A DNA stretch of 64,000 bases from a virus. The notes beneath the pieces are model-generated. The model was not told where the DNA came from and did not search any database. It saw only the letters and a program-made list of their open reading frames with translations. The stretch lies in IMG/VR virus record IMGVR_UViG_3300046780_000088, positions 1-64,000 of that record; one strand, written 5' to 3'. A program made the position numbers and the translations under genes. Positions 53,877 through 63,555 of this stretch are shown here, piece after piece (position 1 is the first letter of the stretch; every line of letters starts with the position of its first letter).

Positions 53877-54316
53877 CAGGCTGGACTGATGCAGCAAGAG
53901 CCGCGAGTCTTGCAGTTCGTGAGGCTGAAGCGAAGAATCACAATGCAAATGGAAAAAGAGCAGGGCAGGAAACACATCATCAAGCAATTCGTGAAGTATC
54001 AAAATGGTATCACGGCGACATTAATGCGATAAGAGGACAATCAATAAATGCAAAGAGTTTGATGACTCCAAGTTGGGCAGTAACGAATTTAAAGTCAGCT
54101 TATAATTATGCAACTCAAGCATCATACAAAAAATCTTTAATTCCTGAACGCAAAGCGATATTCTCAGTTAGACCGATAACAAAAAATTCAACTCGTATGT
54201 CGGAAGGTCGCGGTCGCGGTAGTATGTCAAAAGAAGTTATTGCTTCTCCATATCGGATGAGTATTGTGTCAAGATTACCGCAAGCTCGCGGCCATGCATC
54301 AAGAGGAAAATATTGA
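53873..54316 (+). CDS. MTGWTD-family protein 1
   Basis: 147 residues. The first 40 follow the shared module MTGWTDxARxxSLxxR...NHNANG...GQETH. The rest is a unique, basic, Ser/Asn-rich domain without recognised fold. First of six such genes around the terminase gene. Confidence 0.7.
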   Translation: MTGWTDAARAASLAVREAEAKNHNANGKRAGQETHHQAIREVSKWYHGDINAIRGQSINAKSLMTPSWAVTNLKSAYNYATQASYKKSLIPERKAIFSVRPITKNSTRMSEGRGRGSMSKEVIASPYRMSIVSRLPQARGHASRGKY

Positions 54317-54489
54317 TGACAGGCTGGACTGATGACGCGCGGAAGTCGTCGCTCGATGCACGTCGGAACAAGAAGACAGGAAAAAAGAAGACGTACGTTC
54401 GCAATCGCGTAGCGAAAACTCCGCGCGAAAAGGCAATCGATAAATTTGGTGAAGCCTATGTCGAAACTTTCATGGATGAACTGAAATGA
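54316..54489 (+). CDS. MTGWTD-family protein 2, 57 aa
   Basis: MTGWTDDARKSSLDARRNKK, then a basic, short C-terminus (KKKTYVRNRVAKTP) and an acidic helix. It keeps the first half of the shared module but lacks the HNANG/GQE part. Confidence 0.65.
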   Translation: MTGWTDDARKSSLDARRNKKTGKKKTYVRNRVAKTPREKAIDKFGEAYVETFMDELK

Positions 54490-54878
54490 CAGGATGGACT
54501 GACCAAGCACGCGAGGCGTCGATTGCTGCACGCCACAATGCCAATGGCAAAGCACCCGGTCAGGAAGCGCACCATGCCGCGTTGAAAGCGGCGCAGACGC
54601 GCAGAGCGAATGTCGCGCACAACGATCACCGTCATGCTGTGAAAGCTGCTGAAGATGCGTTGCTTCGTGCACGTTCGCTTCATGAAGTTCCGAAGTGGGC
54701 GAACCTGAAAGCTGTGAGCAACTTCTATCTTGCCGCTGCACAATCGCATGGTCGATACCAAGTCGATCACATCGTACCGTTGAACGGTCGCAAAGTGATG
54801 GGTTTGCATGTGGAGAATAATATGCAACTGTTGACTCCGTGGCAGAATAAATCAAAAAGCAACAGGTTCAAATCATGA
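54486..54878 (+). CDS. MTGWTD-family HNH endonuclease
   Basis: 130 residues: N-terminal shared module, then a C-terminal HNH fold (YQVDHIVPLNGRKVMGLH, ENNMQLLTPWQNKSK). HNH enzymes beside terminase genes can cut DNA at packaging; here the N-terminal module may recruit it. Direct neighbour of two module-bearing genes and the terminase. Confidence 0.78.
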   Translation: MTGWTDQAREASIAARHNANGKAPGQEAHHAALKAAQTRRANVAHNDHRHAVKAAEDALLRARSLHEVPKWANLKAVSNFYLAAAQSHGRYQVDHIVPLNGRKVMGLHVENNMQLLTPWQNKSKSNRFKS

Positions 54879-55195
54879 CAGGCTGGACTGACGCTGCGCG
54901 TGAAGCGAGCTTGGCAGTTCGTGAAGCCGAAGCGAAAGATCATAACGCCAACGGGAAAGCTCCCGGACAGGAAACGCACCATGCCGCATTGAAGGGCGCA
55001 GTGACGCCGACATGGGCAACACATACTGAAGCTGCACGAAAGATGGCAGCGTTGCAATCGACAAGACCGCATTCAATTGAAAAACGTTTCGGTAGTAACG
55101 GGCCAAATCCTGATCAATTGACAGCATATAAAGCAGAAGTGAAGTCTTGGAATTCTGCATATCGAAATGCGAAGAAGGGATTGATGCCTAGATGA
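54875..55195 (+). CDS. MTGWTD-family protein 4
   Basis: 106 residues. Shared module complete (DHNANGKAPGQETHHAALK), then a helical KAEVKSWNSAYRNAKKG tail. ATGA overlaps with both neighbours. Function unknown. Confidence 0.68.
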   Translation: MTGWTDAAREASLAVREAEAKDHNANGKAPGQETHHAALKGAVTPTWATHTEAARKMAALQSTRPHSIEKRFGSNGPNPDQLTAYKAEVKSWNSAYRNAKKGLMPR

Positions 55196-56631
55196 GCCAA
55201 GAAGTAATAGCACGCACACCAGAAAAAGTAGTAGGAAGACCAAGACTCGATACACCGCCGCCCGGAACCGATCTGTTGACGATGTCGAAATTTCAGAAGC
55301 GCGTGCTTCGCGTTCCTGAAGAAGTCGATTTGTTTCTTGGTGGTGGTCGTGGTGGCGCGAAGTCATACACGATGGTCTTGCTCGCTCTTCGGCACGTCGA
55401 ACAGTATGGTCCAAAGGCACGAATTCTTTACATCCGGCAAACACATGCGGGGTGCGCAGACTTCGAATCTTTGTGTCTCGAAGTTTTTTCGTTGTTGTAT
55501 GGTCGCACCGTAAAATACAATTCTACGAAGGGACTATTCAAGTTCCCGAACGGCGCGACTCTCGAAATCAATCAGCTTGAAACAGTATCAGACTATACGA
55601 AATTTCAGGGGCGCTCATTTACGCTGCTGATGATTGACGAAGCAGGGCATTATGCGATGCCTGATATGTTGGACAAGCTTCGTTCGAACTTGCGTGGACC
55701 GGCAGACATGCCTACACGCATTGTGATCGCAGCAAATCCGGGTGATGCAGGACACCATTGGTTAGCTTCACGGTACGTTTTTCGTGCGGCACCGTGGACT
55801 ATCTTCAAGGAACCGAACTCGCAACGTTTCTTTTTGTATGCGCCTTCAACGTTCCTAGACAATCCATTCATCAACCAAGCTGAATACAAGGCTCAACTTG
55901 TATCGTCTTGTCCAAGCGATCCTGAACTGTTGCGCGCGTGGCTTGATGGTGATTGGGCGATTGCTCGCGGTGCGTACTTCGGTGGATGTCTTGAAGAATC
56001 GCGTAACGCGGTAGACTTCTGGAATTACAAGATACCTGCTGGTTGGGATTGGTGGCTTGCGCACGATTATGGTTCGACCGCTCCGTCAGTAACGTACATC
56101 GTTGCGAAGTCACCGGGTGGCGAAGGACCGGATGGAAAATGGTATCCGCGCGATTCACTTGTACTGGTCGATGAATTTGCAACGAACGAAGCTGGACATC
56201 TGAACAAGGGACTTGGTTGGATGGTTCCGCGACTCGCAGAAGAAATCATCAAGCATTTGTGTATGCCGTGGAATGTTGCCGCAACTGGTGTCGCTGATGA
56301 TGCTTGCTTTGCCAAAGGTGGACATTCTCGCGGTTCGATTGCTGATGAGTTTGCACGATGTGGATTGATCTTTGTTCCTGCCAAGAAGGGTGATCGTCTT
56401 TCAGGCTTGACAACGTTGAAGCGTTTGTTAGGCGATGCAGGACAGATGGATGTACCCGGTTTGTATATCTCGCGTTCGTGTTCGTATTTTTGGGCTACCG
56501 TTCCATACTTGGCGCGCGATCCTCGTAAGATGGAAGATTTGGATTCAAAGGGACCGGATCACGCTGCTGATGCAGCACGGTACGGTGTATTGCGCGAAGA
56601 GAGAAGCGCAACAATGAAGGCGATGTTCTGA
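55192..56631 (+). CDS. terminase large subunit
   Basis: 479 residues. ATPase: Walker A LGGGRGGAKS at 49-58 and Walker B LLMIDEAG around 145-152. Nuclease: AHDYGSTAPS with the first Asp, and DHAADAARYG near the end. It drives DNA packaging into the prohead and cuts the concatemer. Start overlaps the preceding gene as ATGA. Confidence 0.93.
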   Translation: MSQEVIARTPEKVVGRPRLDTPPPGTDLLTMSKFQKRVLRVPEEVDLFLGGGRGGAKSYTMVLLALRHVEQYGPKARILYIRQTHAGCADFESLCLEVFSLLYGRTVKYNSTKGLFKFPNGATLEINQLETVSDYTKFQGRSFTLLMIDEAGHYAMPDMLDKLRSNLRGPADMPTRIVIAANPGDAGHHWLASRYVFRAAPWTIFKEPNSQRFFLYAPSTFLDNPFINQAEYKAQLVSSCPSDPELLRAWLDGDWAIARGAYFGGCLEESRNAVDFWNYKIPAGWDWWLAHDYGSTAPSVTYIVAKSPGGEGPDGKWYPRDSLVLVDEFATNEAGHLNKGLGWMVPRLAEEIIKHLCMPWNVAATGVADDACFAKGGHSRGSIADEFARCGLIFVPAKKGDRLSGLTTLKRLLGDAGQMDVPGLYISRSCSYFWATVPYLARDPRKMEDLDSKGPDHAADAARYGVLREERSATMKAMF

Positions 56632-56642
56632 AAGGAAAACCA

Positions 56643-56786
56643 ATGACAAATTTGACGGTTGTAAATCCGAATGAACTGAATCCTGATACATCACCGCCGC
56701 CAGTTGTGATAGGTGAAGCAAGCGAATCGCCGGATGATTCTGATGCTGATGATGTTGTTGATGTGCCGCAAGGCTCTAAGGTGTAA
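56643..56786 (+). CDS. small acidic protein, 47 aa
   Basis: MTNLTVVNPNELNPDTSPPP, then an acidic Asp-rich stretch. GAAAGGAAAACCA upstream. Probably disordered; function unknown. Confidence 0.55.
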   Translation: MTNLTVVNPNELNPDTSPPPVVIGEASESPDDSDADDVVDVPQGSKV

Positions 56787-56790
56787 ATGA

Positions 56791-57081
56791 ATGTCTATGA
56801 CCTTAGATCGGTTCAAAACTGAACCACACAAAATCTATTCGTCAGGTTGGTTTGTATTCTGCTTAGTGATTATAGCAGCTTTGGTTTTGGAATTGCTGCA
56901 TCAACAAACAATAATTCTCGATCAAACAAAGATCGATCAAGAACTCCAAACGATAATCAACAATGAAGAAAATATAATTGCTCACCAAGGTCAGTATGAT
57001 CAGATAATCAAGATGCTTCTTTCAAACCAAGAAAACATCATTAAGAAGCTCGATGACCACAACACCGGAAAATCGAAATGA
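56791..57081 (+). CDS. membrane-anchored coiled-coil protein, 96 aa
   Basis: One TM helix (VFCLVIIAALVLELLHQQ), then an Asn/Gln/Glu coiled coil (QTKIDQELQTIINNEENII). Followed at 4-nt overlap by a second coiled-coil membrane protein; they may interact. Function unknown. Confidence 0.63.
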   Translation: MSMTLDRFKTEPHKIYSSGWFVFCLVIIAALVLELLHQQTIILDQTKIDQELQTIINNEENIIAHQGQYDQIIKMLLSNQENIIKKLDDHNTGKSK

Positions 57082-57602
57082 TGACAGCTACTACTACACA
57101 ACAGAGACAACGTAAAAAAGACGCACGAAAAGTAATCACCACTGCACAGACTACAGCGAAGATGTTGAAGAGCAATGCAGATGCAGTTGCTTCGGCGACA
57201 GCAAATGTATTGAAGAGTAACGCCAAGCTTGTTTCTGATGCTTTGGAAGACACGGCAAAAAATACAGCAGATATTGTTTCAAAAGCAATTGAAACTGCTA
57301 ACCATAAAAATGAAGAAATATTGCGACAACGATCTGATGAAATTGTTCTTAAAACAGAAGCGCATTTTGACAAGGCTTCAGACCGAATCGATTCATTGGA
57401 AGATAGAATTGATGGAGTAGAAAAGAAGGTTCAGGACAGAATTGATAAGGTTGAAAAGAAGGTTGATGAAGGAAATGAAGATACGAAGAAGGTTTTGGCA
57501 ATAGTTAGTGCAGGAAAAATTGGTGGCAAATTCATGGGTTGGCTTGCCGCGCTGATTGCTTCTATTGCTGTTGCATGGTCGTATCTTATTCATGGAAAAT
57601 AA
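57078..57602 (+). CDS. coiled-coil protein with C-terminal TM
   Basis: 174 residues: long Ala/Lys/Asp helical region (about 25-145, including DRIDSLEDRIDGVEKKV) and a C-terminal hydrophobic helix (FMGWLAALIASIAVAWSYL). Tail-anchored architecture. Lies between packaging genes and the portal; role unknown. Confidence 0.65.
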   Translation: MMTATTTQQRQRKKDARKVITTAQTTAKMLKSNADAVASATANVLKSNAKLVSDALEDTAKNTADIVSKAIETANHKNEEILRQRSDEIVLKTEAHFDKASDRIDSLEDRIDGVEKKVQDRIDKVEKKVDEGNEDTKKVLAIVSAGKIGGKFMGWLAALIASIAVAWSYLIHGK

Positions 57603-57620
57603 ATTTGGAGTGTGAGCAAA

Positions 57621-57815
57621 ATGTCATCGACTCGCCCACCGAAAACTCTCGATTACGATGCACAAGAAGTTAGCATGTTGAGAGATTTGTATACCAAGAT
57701 GGCAAAGAATAATGAAATGGATCAGGATAGCGAAGGCTTCGTCACCGTCGAACAAGTTTTCGACGAATTTGCGCGAGTGCGCGATTTCTACAAAATGAAG
57801 CGAAGGAAACATTAA
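57621..57815 (+). CDS. uncharacterised 64-aa protein
   Basis: MSSTRPPKTLDYDAQEVSML, helical (RDLYTKMAKNNEM), then VEQVFDEFARVRDF. An in-frame GTG at 57612 is an alternative start. Function unknown. Confidence 0.6.
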   Translation: MSSTRPPKTLDYDAQEVSMLRDLYTKMAKNNEMDQDSEGFVTVEQVFDEFARVRDFYKMKRRKH

Positions 57816-57816
57816 A

Positions 57817-58224
57817 ATGACAGGATGGACAGACGAAGCGAGGGCCGCATCGCTCGCAGTGCGTGAGGCTGAAGCAAAAGACCACAACGCAAACGGCAAA
57901 GCACCGGGACAAGAAACACATCATCAAGCAATTAAGGCGGCGAGTAATTTAACTCGTCAGCATTTCGTTGCTGCCGCGAATCAGTTGCGCGAATCTGGTG
58001 CAAGCGCTGAAGCTGTTTCGCGCGCTGCTAATGCATTCGCTATGACGAATCCTAATTTTGATCGTGGTCGTTTTGTTGCTGCCGCTACAAAGGGACTGAC
58101 GAAGGGACTTGATATTCGCTCGCAATCAAACAAAGGATTCGCAAAAGCTTCGCGTGTTGCAGCTAACGTGATGAAAAATTATTCGAGCGGCAGTCCCTAT
58201 TTGACCCCTTCTAGGAGTCGATAA
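57817..58224 (+). CDS. MTGWTD-family protein 5
   Basis: 135 residues. Module complete (MTGWTDEARAASLAVREAE, DHNANGKAPGQETHH). The rest is Ala/Arg/Ser-rich and basic, unlike other family members. Adjoins the sixth member with one base between. Confidence 0.7.
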   Translation: MTGWTDEARAASLAVREAEAKDHNANGKAPGQETHHQAIKAASNLTRQHFVAAANQLRESGASAEAVSRAANAFAMTNPNFDRGRFVAAATKGLTKGLDIRSQSNKGFAKASRVAANVMKNYSSGSPYLTPSRSR

Positions 58225-58225
58225 C

Positions 58226-58786
58226 ATGACCGGCTGGACTGACGAAGCACGACAAGCATCACTCGATGCACGGCGCGGCAATCCAAAGGATCATAATGCC
58301 AATGGTGCTGTGAGGGGGCAAGAAACTCATCAAGCAGCGGCGCGAGTATTTTCGCGCAACAATTTACCGAAGCTTATGCGCCAATCAAATTGGTCGATTC
58401 TTTCTGCCAATCGTGGTGATGCAGTATCATCGACCAAGAACACGATGCATCAAACACAACTTGCAAACGATCTTCGTAGACAAGGGGCATCATTCATCAA
58501 GGTAGAAGGACATTATGGTGGCAAGCCTGAAATTTCGTATGCCGTAACTGGAATTTCTGCGAGAGCAGCATACGCACTTGGTGCTAAATACAAACAAGAT
58601 TCTATTTTGACCAATCGTGGTCTGATTTATACGACAGGCGCGAAAGCTCGCGCTGGCGTTCGTACACCATCTACAGGAAGAATGGCAGTCGGAAAGTCCG
58701 CAACCGGAGATTTCTATTCGCGTATTCCGTCAACAGGCGCGCGTTTCTCTGCCGGTTTGAATTTCGACAAATACAAGACAAGGTAA
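58226..58786 (+). CDS. MTGWTD-family protein 6
   Basis: 186 residues. Module MTGWTDEARQASLDARRGNP, then DHNANGAVRGQETHQAA. The C-terminal domain (LANDLRRQGASFIKVEGHYG, then ISYAVTGISARAAYALGAKY) looks like an enzyme-like alpha/beta unit reminiscent of DUF3293; not proven. Precedes the portal gene. Confidence 0.7.
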   Translation: MTGWTDEARQASLDARRGNPKDHNANGAVRGQETHQAAARVFSRNNLPKLMRQSNWSILSANRGDAVSSTKNTMHQTQLANDLRRQGASFIKVEGHYGGKPEISYAVTGISARAAYALGAKYKQDSILTNRGLIYTTGAKARAGVRTPSTGRMAVGKSATGDFYSRIPSTGARFSAGLNFDKYKTR

Positions 58787-58792
58787 TAGCCT

Positions 58793-60358
58793 ATGTACGG
58801 TGATACGAATCCCTCTCCCGCGCCAGCTATTGCGCGTGCGGCAGTTGCAGCATTGCTTGGTGGCGGCGGAAAAAATCCTGTAGGGATTCCGACTGCGCGT
58901 TACACCGAACTTGCCGCAGAGCGTTTGTTGCCCCGTACATTGATGGGCGGCACCGAATCGATGCGTGCTGCCGGAACATTGTTCCTACCGAAACATCCTG
59001 CCGAAACACAAGCTTCGTACGACTCTCGTATCAATGCAACGTTCTTGTATGGCGGTTATGCTGAAACTGTTTTCCGCATGGCAGCTAAGTTCTTCGAAGA
59101 ACCGATTGCAATGAAAGATGATGTACCGATCAAGATGCAGCAACTTGCATTGAACATCGATGGTCAGGGTCGTGCATTGACTCCATTCACAATGGACTTG
59201 GTGAAAGAAGCAATGGTCGATGGGATAGCATTCATTCTTGTTGATCACCCTAAAGTAGCACCAGATTCTACGCAAGCAGATGTGATAAAAGCTGGATTGC
59301 GTCCGTATTGGATTCTTGTTAAAGCAGATGATGTCATTGGTTGGCAGACAACTGCTGACTCTGGTGCGCAACTTCTTACGCAAGTCCGCATCAAGGAAAC
59401 TGTTGTTGTCCCTGATGGATTGTTTGGCGAGAAAATTGAGAAGCGCGTTCGTGTTTTGTTTCCCGGACACTTCCAAGTTTACACACAGATTGTAAACTCG
59501 CGTGGAGAATCAGATTGGATATTATCTGATTCTGGTGATACATCGTTCGATGAAATTCCTTTGATCCCTTTCTACACCAATCGTTGTGGATTCATGGAAG
59601 GTATGCCGCCGCTGAAGGTTCTGGCGGAAATGAATCAAGAACATTGGGTATCGTCTAGTGAACAACGTCGTGCGTTGACGTTCTTGCGTTTCGCAATGCT
59701 TTGTGCAATTGGTGTTGATGGTAAGACATCGACACTTGAAGTTGGCCCTGATCGAGTGTTGTACGTTCCTCTCGGTGGCGATGCAAAGTACGTTGAACAT
59801 AGTGGTAAGGGAATTGAATCTGGTCAAGCTGATTTGGATTCGATAGAGAAGCGCATGACTAGCGCTGGAATGAAGTTGAGAATTGAGAATGCAGGACAAG
59901 TTTCTGCTACAGCGAGTGCAGTTGATAGCGATGATGTGAATGCAGTATTGAAAGCAATTGCCAAAGAACTTGAAGACGTGCTTGCGCAAGCAGCACAATT
60001 CACTGTTGAATTGCTTGGGTTGCCGGATGGCGGTTCATACGATGTGTTTGATGATTTCGCTGATAGCGGCGCACCGGGCACAATAACTGAATTCAATGCA
60101 ATGGCGGTCGCAGGAAATATCAGCAAGCAGACGTTGTGGGAAGAATTGCGCCGTCGCCATATGCTCAGTGAGGATTTCGATCCCGAAACAGAACAAGCAA
60201 ATCTTGATTCAGAATTGCAGTCGTACATGAAATCAGTAGCACAACAGTCGGCATTGGTTGCTAATGCAGTGCCGCCATCACCCACTTCTGGCGCTGCGCC
60301 AACACCTGTTGCACCAACACCGCCTAAGAAGTCGAAATTGAATATCAAACAAAATTGA
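58793..60358 (+). CDS. portal protein, DUF4055-type
   Basis: 521 residues. N-terminal signature GGTESMRAAGTLFLPKHPAE and LYGGYAETVFRMAAKFFEEP fits DUF4055 phage portals, the dodecameric DNA gate to which the terminase docks. A central alpha/beta part and a Pro/Ala-rich C-terminus follow. Lies 2 kb after the large terminase gene. Confidence 0.85.
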   Translation: MYGDTNPSPAPAIARAAVAALLGGGGKNPVGIPTARYTELAAERLLPRTLMGGTESMRAAGTLFLPKHPAETQASYDSRINATFLYGGYAETVFRMAAKFFEEPIAMKDDVPIKMQQLALNIDGQGRALTPFTMDLVKEAMVDGIAFILVDHPKVAPDSTQADVIKAGLRPYWILVKADDVIGWQTTADSGAQLLTQVRIKETVVVPDGLFGEKIEKRVRVLFPGHFQVYTQIVNSRGESDWILSDSGDTSFDEIPLIPFYTNRCGFMEGMPPLKVLAEMNQEHWVSSSEQRRALTFLRFAMLCAIGVDGKTSTLEVGPDRVLYVPLGGDAKYVEHSGKGIESGQADLDSIEKRMTSAGMKLRIENAGQVSATASAVDSDDVNAVLKAIAKELEDVLAQAAQFTVELLGLPDGGSYDVFDDFADSGAPGTITEFNAMAVAGNISKQTLWEELRRRHMLSEDFDPETEQANLDSELQSYMKSVAQQSALVANAVPPSPTSGAAPTPVAPTPPKKSKLNIKQN

Positions 60359-60372
60359 AGGAGTCTTGAAAA

Positions 60373-61065
60373 ATGATGGACAAATTAAATGCAACAGACG
60401 GTGTTGGTGCAGCAGTACATCGCGGGGCCGCATTGTCTGAATCGATGAATGCAATTGGTCGCTATGATGTGACTTGTGTTCGACCGCTGAAAGAATATGA
60501 AGGTGAATATCTTCGCTTGCTCGGTATTGCGATGGCATGGGACAAGATCGGTAAGGAACGACTTGTTGAACGCTTCCTTGAACAAGCTAGAGAATTGCCG
60601 CATCAGATTGTGTGGGAAGATACAATTCACAACACGGTCTGTACTGCCGGGAAGAATCTTGCTCTCGATACTTTTCTTGCTGGCTCTTCGTACACAGTTG
60701 TTGGTCCGTATATTGGTTTGATCAGTTCAACTTCGTATTCGGCAATTGCCGCTGGCGATACGCAAGCATCGCACTCTGGTTGGCTTGAAGCTGGAAATGC
60801 AAACGCTCCGACATATACATCGCCTCGTAAGACTGCCGCATGGAGTGCTGCTTCTGCTGGTTCGAAAGCGTTGTCTTCGAATGCCTCGTTCGCTATTACT
60901 GGATCGGGAACCGTCAAAGGTGCGTTTATGATTTATGGTTCAGGTGCATTGACTACCATTGACAACACTGCCGGAACGCTTCTGTCTGCTGGTCTGTTCA
61001 CTGGTGGCGATAAAGTTGTTGCCAACCTTGACACGCTTAACGTCAGCTATTCGCTGGCAATCTAA
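60373..61065 (+). CDS. phage structural protein (tail/neck or decoration)
   Basis: 230 residues. Pattern NTVCTAGKNLALDTFLAGSS, YIGLISSTSYSAIAAGDTQA, SHSGWLEAG, a WSAASAGSKALSS stretch and ITGSGTVKGAFMIYGSGALT recurs in structural modules of many phages. N-terminal 60 residues are helical and less typical. Probably virion-associated. Confidence 0.72.
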   Translation: MMDKLNATDGVGAAVHRGAALSESMNAIGRYDVTCVRPLKEYEGEYLRLLGIAMAWDKIGKERLVERFLEQARELPHQIVWEDTIHNTVCTAGKNLALDTFLAGSSYTVVGPYIGLISSTSYSAIAAGDTQASHSGWLEAGNANAPTYTSPRKTAAWSAASAGSKALSSNASFAITGSGTVKGAFMIYGSGALTTIDNTAGTLLSAGLFTGGDKVVANLDTLNVSYSLAI

Positions 61066-61079
61066 TAGGAGATTTGGTT

Positions 61080-61265
61080 ATGTTGAAAAAGGGATCGAAG
61101 GTAAAACAGATTGTCCAAGCTGCGATTGAAGGTGAAGTTGTGCGCGTCGAACGTGATGGCGATGGCGAACCAACAGGGAATTATCTTGTTGAATGGGAAG
61201 CTGATGGTGTGACTCATTCCAAATATTTCTCTGAAAAAGAAGTTGAGGAAGTTGCAAATGGATAA
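61080..61265 (+). CDS. uncharacterised 61-aa protein
   Basis: MLKKGSKVKQIVQAAIEGEV, beta-rich (VERDGDGEPTGNYLVEWEAD), acidic end. AGGAGATTTGGTT upstream. May be a small chaperone or structural factor. Confidence 0.6.
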   Translation: MLKKGSKVKQIVQAAIEGEVVRVERDGDGEPTGNYLVEWEADGVTHSKYFSEKEVEEVANG

Positions 61266-61500
61266 CGCCACGTTGATTGCCGACATTACTACGTCTTTGC
61301 AAGATGCTTGCACTTTAGCAAACGTTCAATCGCCGATGCAGCAACTTGTGACAGCAAACGCTTCACTGCAAACTGCATTAACTCATGCTACACAATTACA
61401 GACTGCTCTTGATGCTGAGACAGCAGATGATGTTGCAAAAGCAGCGCAGTTAGCGACAGCGAAACAGAAGGCACAGGATTTGGTTGCTTCACTTAGTTGA
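61258..61500 (+). CDS. helical protein, 80 aa
   Basis: MDNATLIADITTSLQDACTL, then long Ala/Gln/Thr helices. TTGAGGAAG upstream; overlaps the previous gene by 8 nt. Resembles the N-terminal module of the next protein in style. Function unknown. Confidence 0.6.
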   Translation: MDNATLIADITTSLQDACTLANVQSPMQQLVTANASLQTALTHATQLQTALDAETADDVAKAAQLATAKQKAQDLVASLS

Positions 61501-61512
61501 AAGGATTTGTTC

Positions 61513-63540
61513 ATGCCAACTGTTACATACGACACAATCGTAACTGGTCTTCAACGCGCTATAGTAGACGCGCAAACTTTGGCTGGACAAGTAATTACTC
61601 CCCCGCCGCCCCCGCCGCCTGTTAATGGAACCCCGATTGGGACGTACTATCCGCCAAACTTTACTGAGTCTGGTTTTGGTGATGCTGCTGGACCGCCATC
61701 ATGCGGTGTAACAGCTAGAATTGGTCAACAGTTGAAACCGCCTTATCCGGCATTTCTTCCGGGATTTTATTTAGGTGATGGTGATGCTCCGGTGCGTTGG
61801 ACGACAATCAATAAACCTGATTGGTATGATACCGCTGGAACATTGTATGGTTCTGTTCCATACGCTAAGACTACGGTTACTGCTGCGCCAGTTCATTTAA
61901 CTGAATTTTCGGTTGATCTTGATGCAACTTCATTAGTTAAGGAATTTGCAAGCAAACCGAATTATGGATTTGTAGTTGCTGCTGACAGTGCAAACTCTAA
62001 CACAATCAAATGGCGTTCTTCACATGCATCAGTAAATTTGCCGGTGCTTATTGTTGATGGTGTGACGATTCAATGTGAACGTTCTACATGGTTTTCGACT
62101 AGCAGTGAGACATCGTTTGCTGGCAATCCTGAAATGAGAACGGCACATAATACCGATTTTGCTTTGCTGCGATTCGATCTTAGAACTATCGACGTATCGA
62201 AAGTCCAAAAAGCAACACTTCGTATGTGGACGTTTGATCAATATGGTAACGTGACAATCGGATTATATCGTTTGTGGAATCCGGCTGATCCTGCGAGCGT
62301 TGCACCTGTGCAACTTGGCATTGCTGCACAATATCCGCTTGATGTCGGAATTGAAACTAATTCTGCTGTTGCGTTTGTTCAAGCCGTCAAGGATAAAAAT
62401 TATTCTTCCCTTTGGGGTTCTAGCTCCACTGGCGACAATTCAACATTCTTTACACCGGCAGACTTGGCAGCGCTTGGTTTACCGCCTATGCCGGGGGCTA
62501 CTGGAAACGCTATTGCTGGTGTCTTCAAAAAAGGTGGCCCGCAAAGTACCTTAGAAGCTCACTGGTCGCCGTGGCGTAGGGGTCAGGGTACAACCGGACC
62601 TTGGGAAACCGGGCAGCAGCTACGACCGCCTGCACCGATGGAAGAGGCATATTTCCGATATTACCTTATGATCCACGGCAACCCGGAACCTGATGGTGGT
62701 AAGTTGTTTGGATTCGATGGTCGATACCGCGATTGGGGAACACCGCCTACACCTGAAAGTCTTGTTGGTGCTGGTCGTGGAAATTCAGCTTCATTTTGTG
62801 ATTTGCTTACTGGATATTCTGCGCGTGGAAATCACAATGCTGAACCTGTAGCTGGATCGCCTTGTAAGGGTCGTATTGGTGTTGGTATGAGCGATTGTTA
62901 CATACCGGACCAAACAGGACCATATGGACCGGCATTAACAGTTGATCTAAATTATCTTGGTCAATTGAAAAAGGATGTGCCGCACTGTATTGAAATGCAT
63001 TTGAAGTTGAATACAGTGACACATCCTGAAGAAAAACAGCAACTCATTACTTCTATTACTGCTGTAAATGGTGTTGCTACAGCTACTCTTGCACAACCAT
63101 GTACGTCGCCATTGTACGTTACCGGAGCAACTATGGCTGTTGGTGGTGCTGGTGGATATTCTTCACTTGCATACAATGGTGAATTCAAAATCACTGTTAT
63201 CAGTCCGACTCAATTTACATATCCAGTTCCAACAACTGTTGCTCCTGTTGCTGCACTAGGTTCTAGTCCAAGCTATCCGTTGCGATTCACTTGCTGTTTG
63301 AGTACTGGAAACTTCGACGGTATTTTGGAATGGTTCATCAATGGTCGTTTGGCAATGCGTTATTCCGGTATGCGTTTTCGTGGTTCAGCATGGCTTCCTG
63401 ATGGCAAATCGAAATATGGAATTGACAATTTCTGGTTTGCATTCTTCCAAGGTGGCCCAAACAATCCGACAGAAGACTACTGGATGTTTGCCAGTGGCAT
63501 TGTGATCGCCGATAAATACATTGGACCTATGGTTCATTGA
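61513..63540 (+). CDS. tail-associated protein with polysaccharide-lyase-like domain
   Basis: 676 residues. A short N-terminal helix and a run of seven prolines (about residues 30-37) look like a virion-attachment linker. The remainder is beta-rich; the C-terminal third (LEWFINGRLAMRYSGMRFRG, IDNFWFAFFQGG, IVIADKYIGPMVH) resembles the jelly-roll of PL14-type polysaccharide lyases. A depolymerase or receptor-binding tail protein is likely; catalytic residues not assigned. Confidence 0.66.
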   Translation: MPTVTYDTIVTGLQRAIVDAQTLAGQVITPPPPPPPVNGTPIGTYYPPNFTESGFGDAAGPPSCGVTARIGQQLKPPYPAFLPGFYLGDGDAPVRWTTINKPDWYDTAGTLYGSVPYAKTTVTAAPVHLTEFSVDLDATSLVKEFASKPNYGFVVAADSANSNTIKWRSSHASVNLPVLIVDGVTIQCERSTWFSTSSETSFAGNPEMRTAHNTDFALLRFDLRTIDVSKVQKATLRMWTFDQYGNVTIGLYRLWNPADPASVAPVQLGIAAQYPLDVGIETNSAVAFVQAVKDKNYSSLWGSSSTGDNSTFFTPADLAALGLPPMPGATGNAIAGVFKKGGPQSTLEAHWSPWRRGQGTTGPWETGQQLRPPAPMEEAYFRYYLMIHGNPEPDGGKLFGFDGRYRDWGTPPTPESLVGAGRGNSASFCDLLTGYSARGNHNAEPVAGSPCKGRIGVGMSDCYIPDQTGPYGPALTVDLNYLGQLKKDVPHCIEMHLKLNTVTHPEEKQQLITSITAVNGVATATLAQPCTSPLYVTGATMAVGGAGGYSSLAYNGEFKITVISPTQFTYPVPTTVAPVAALGSSPSYPLRFTCCLSTGNFDGILEWFINGRLAMRYSGMRFRGSAWLPDGKSKYGIDNFWFAFFQGGPNNPTEDYWMFASGIVIADKYIGPMVH

Positions 63541-63555
63541 AAGTGAATACATAAA

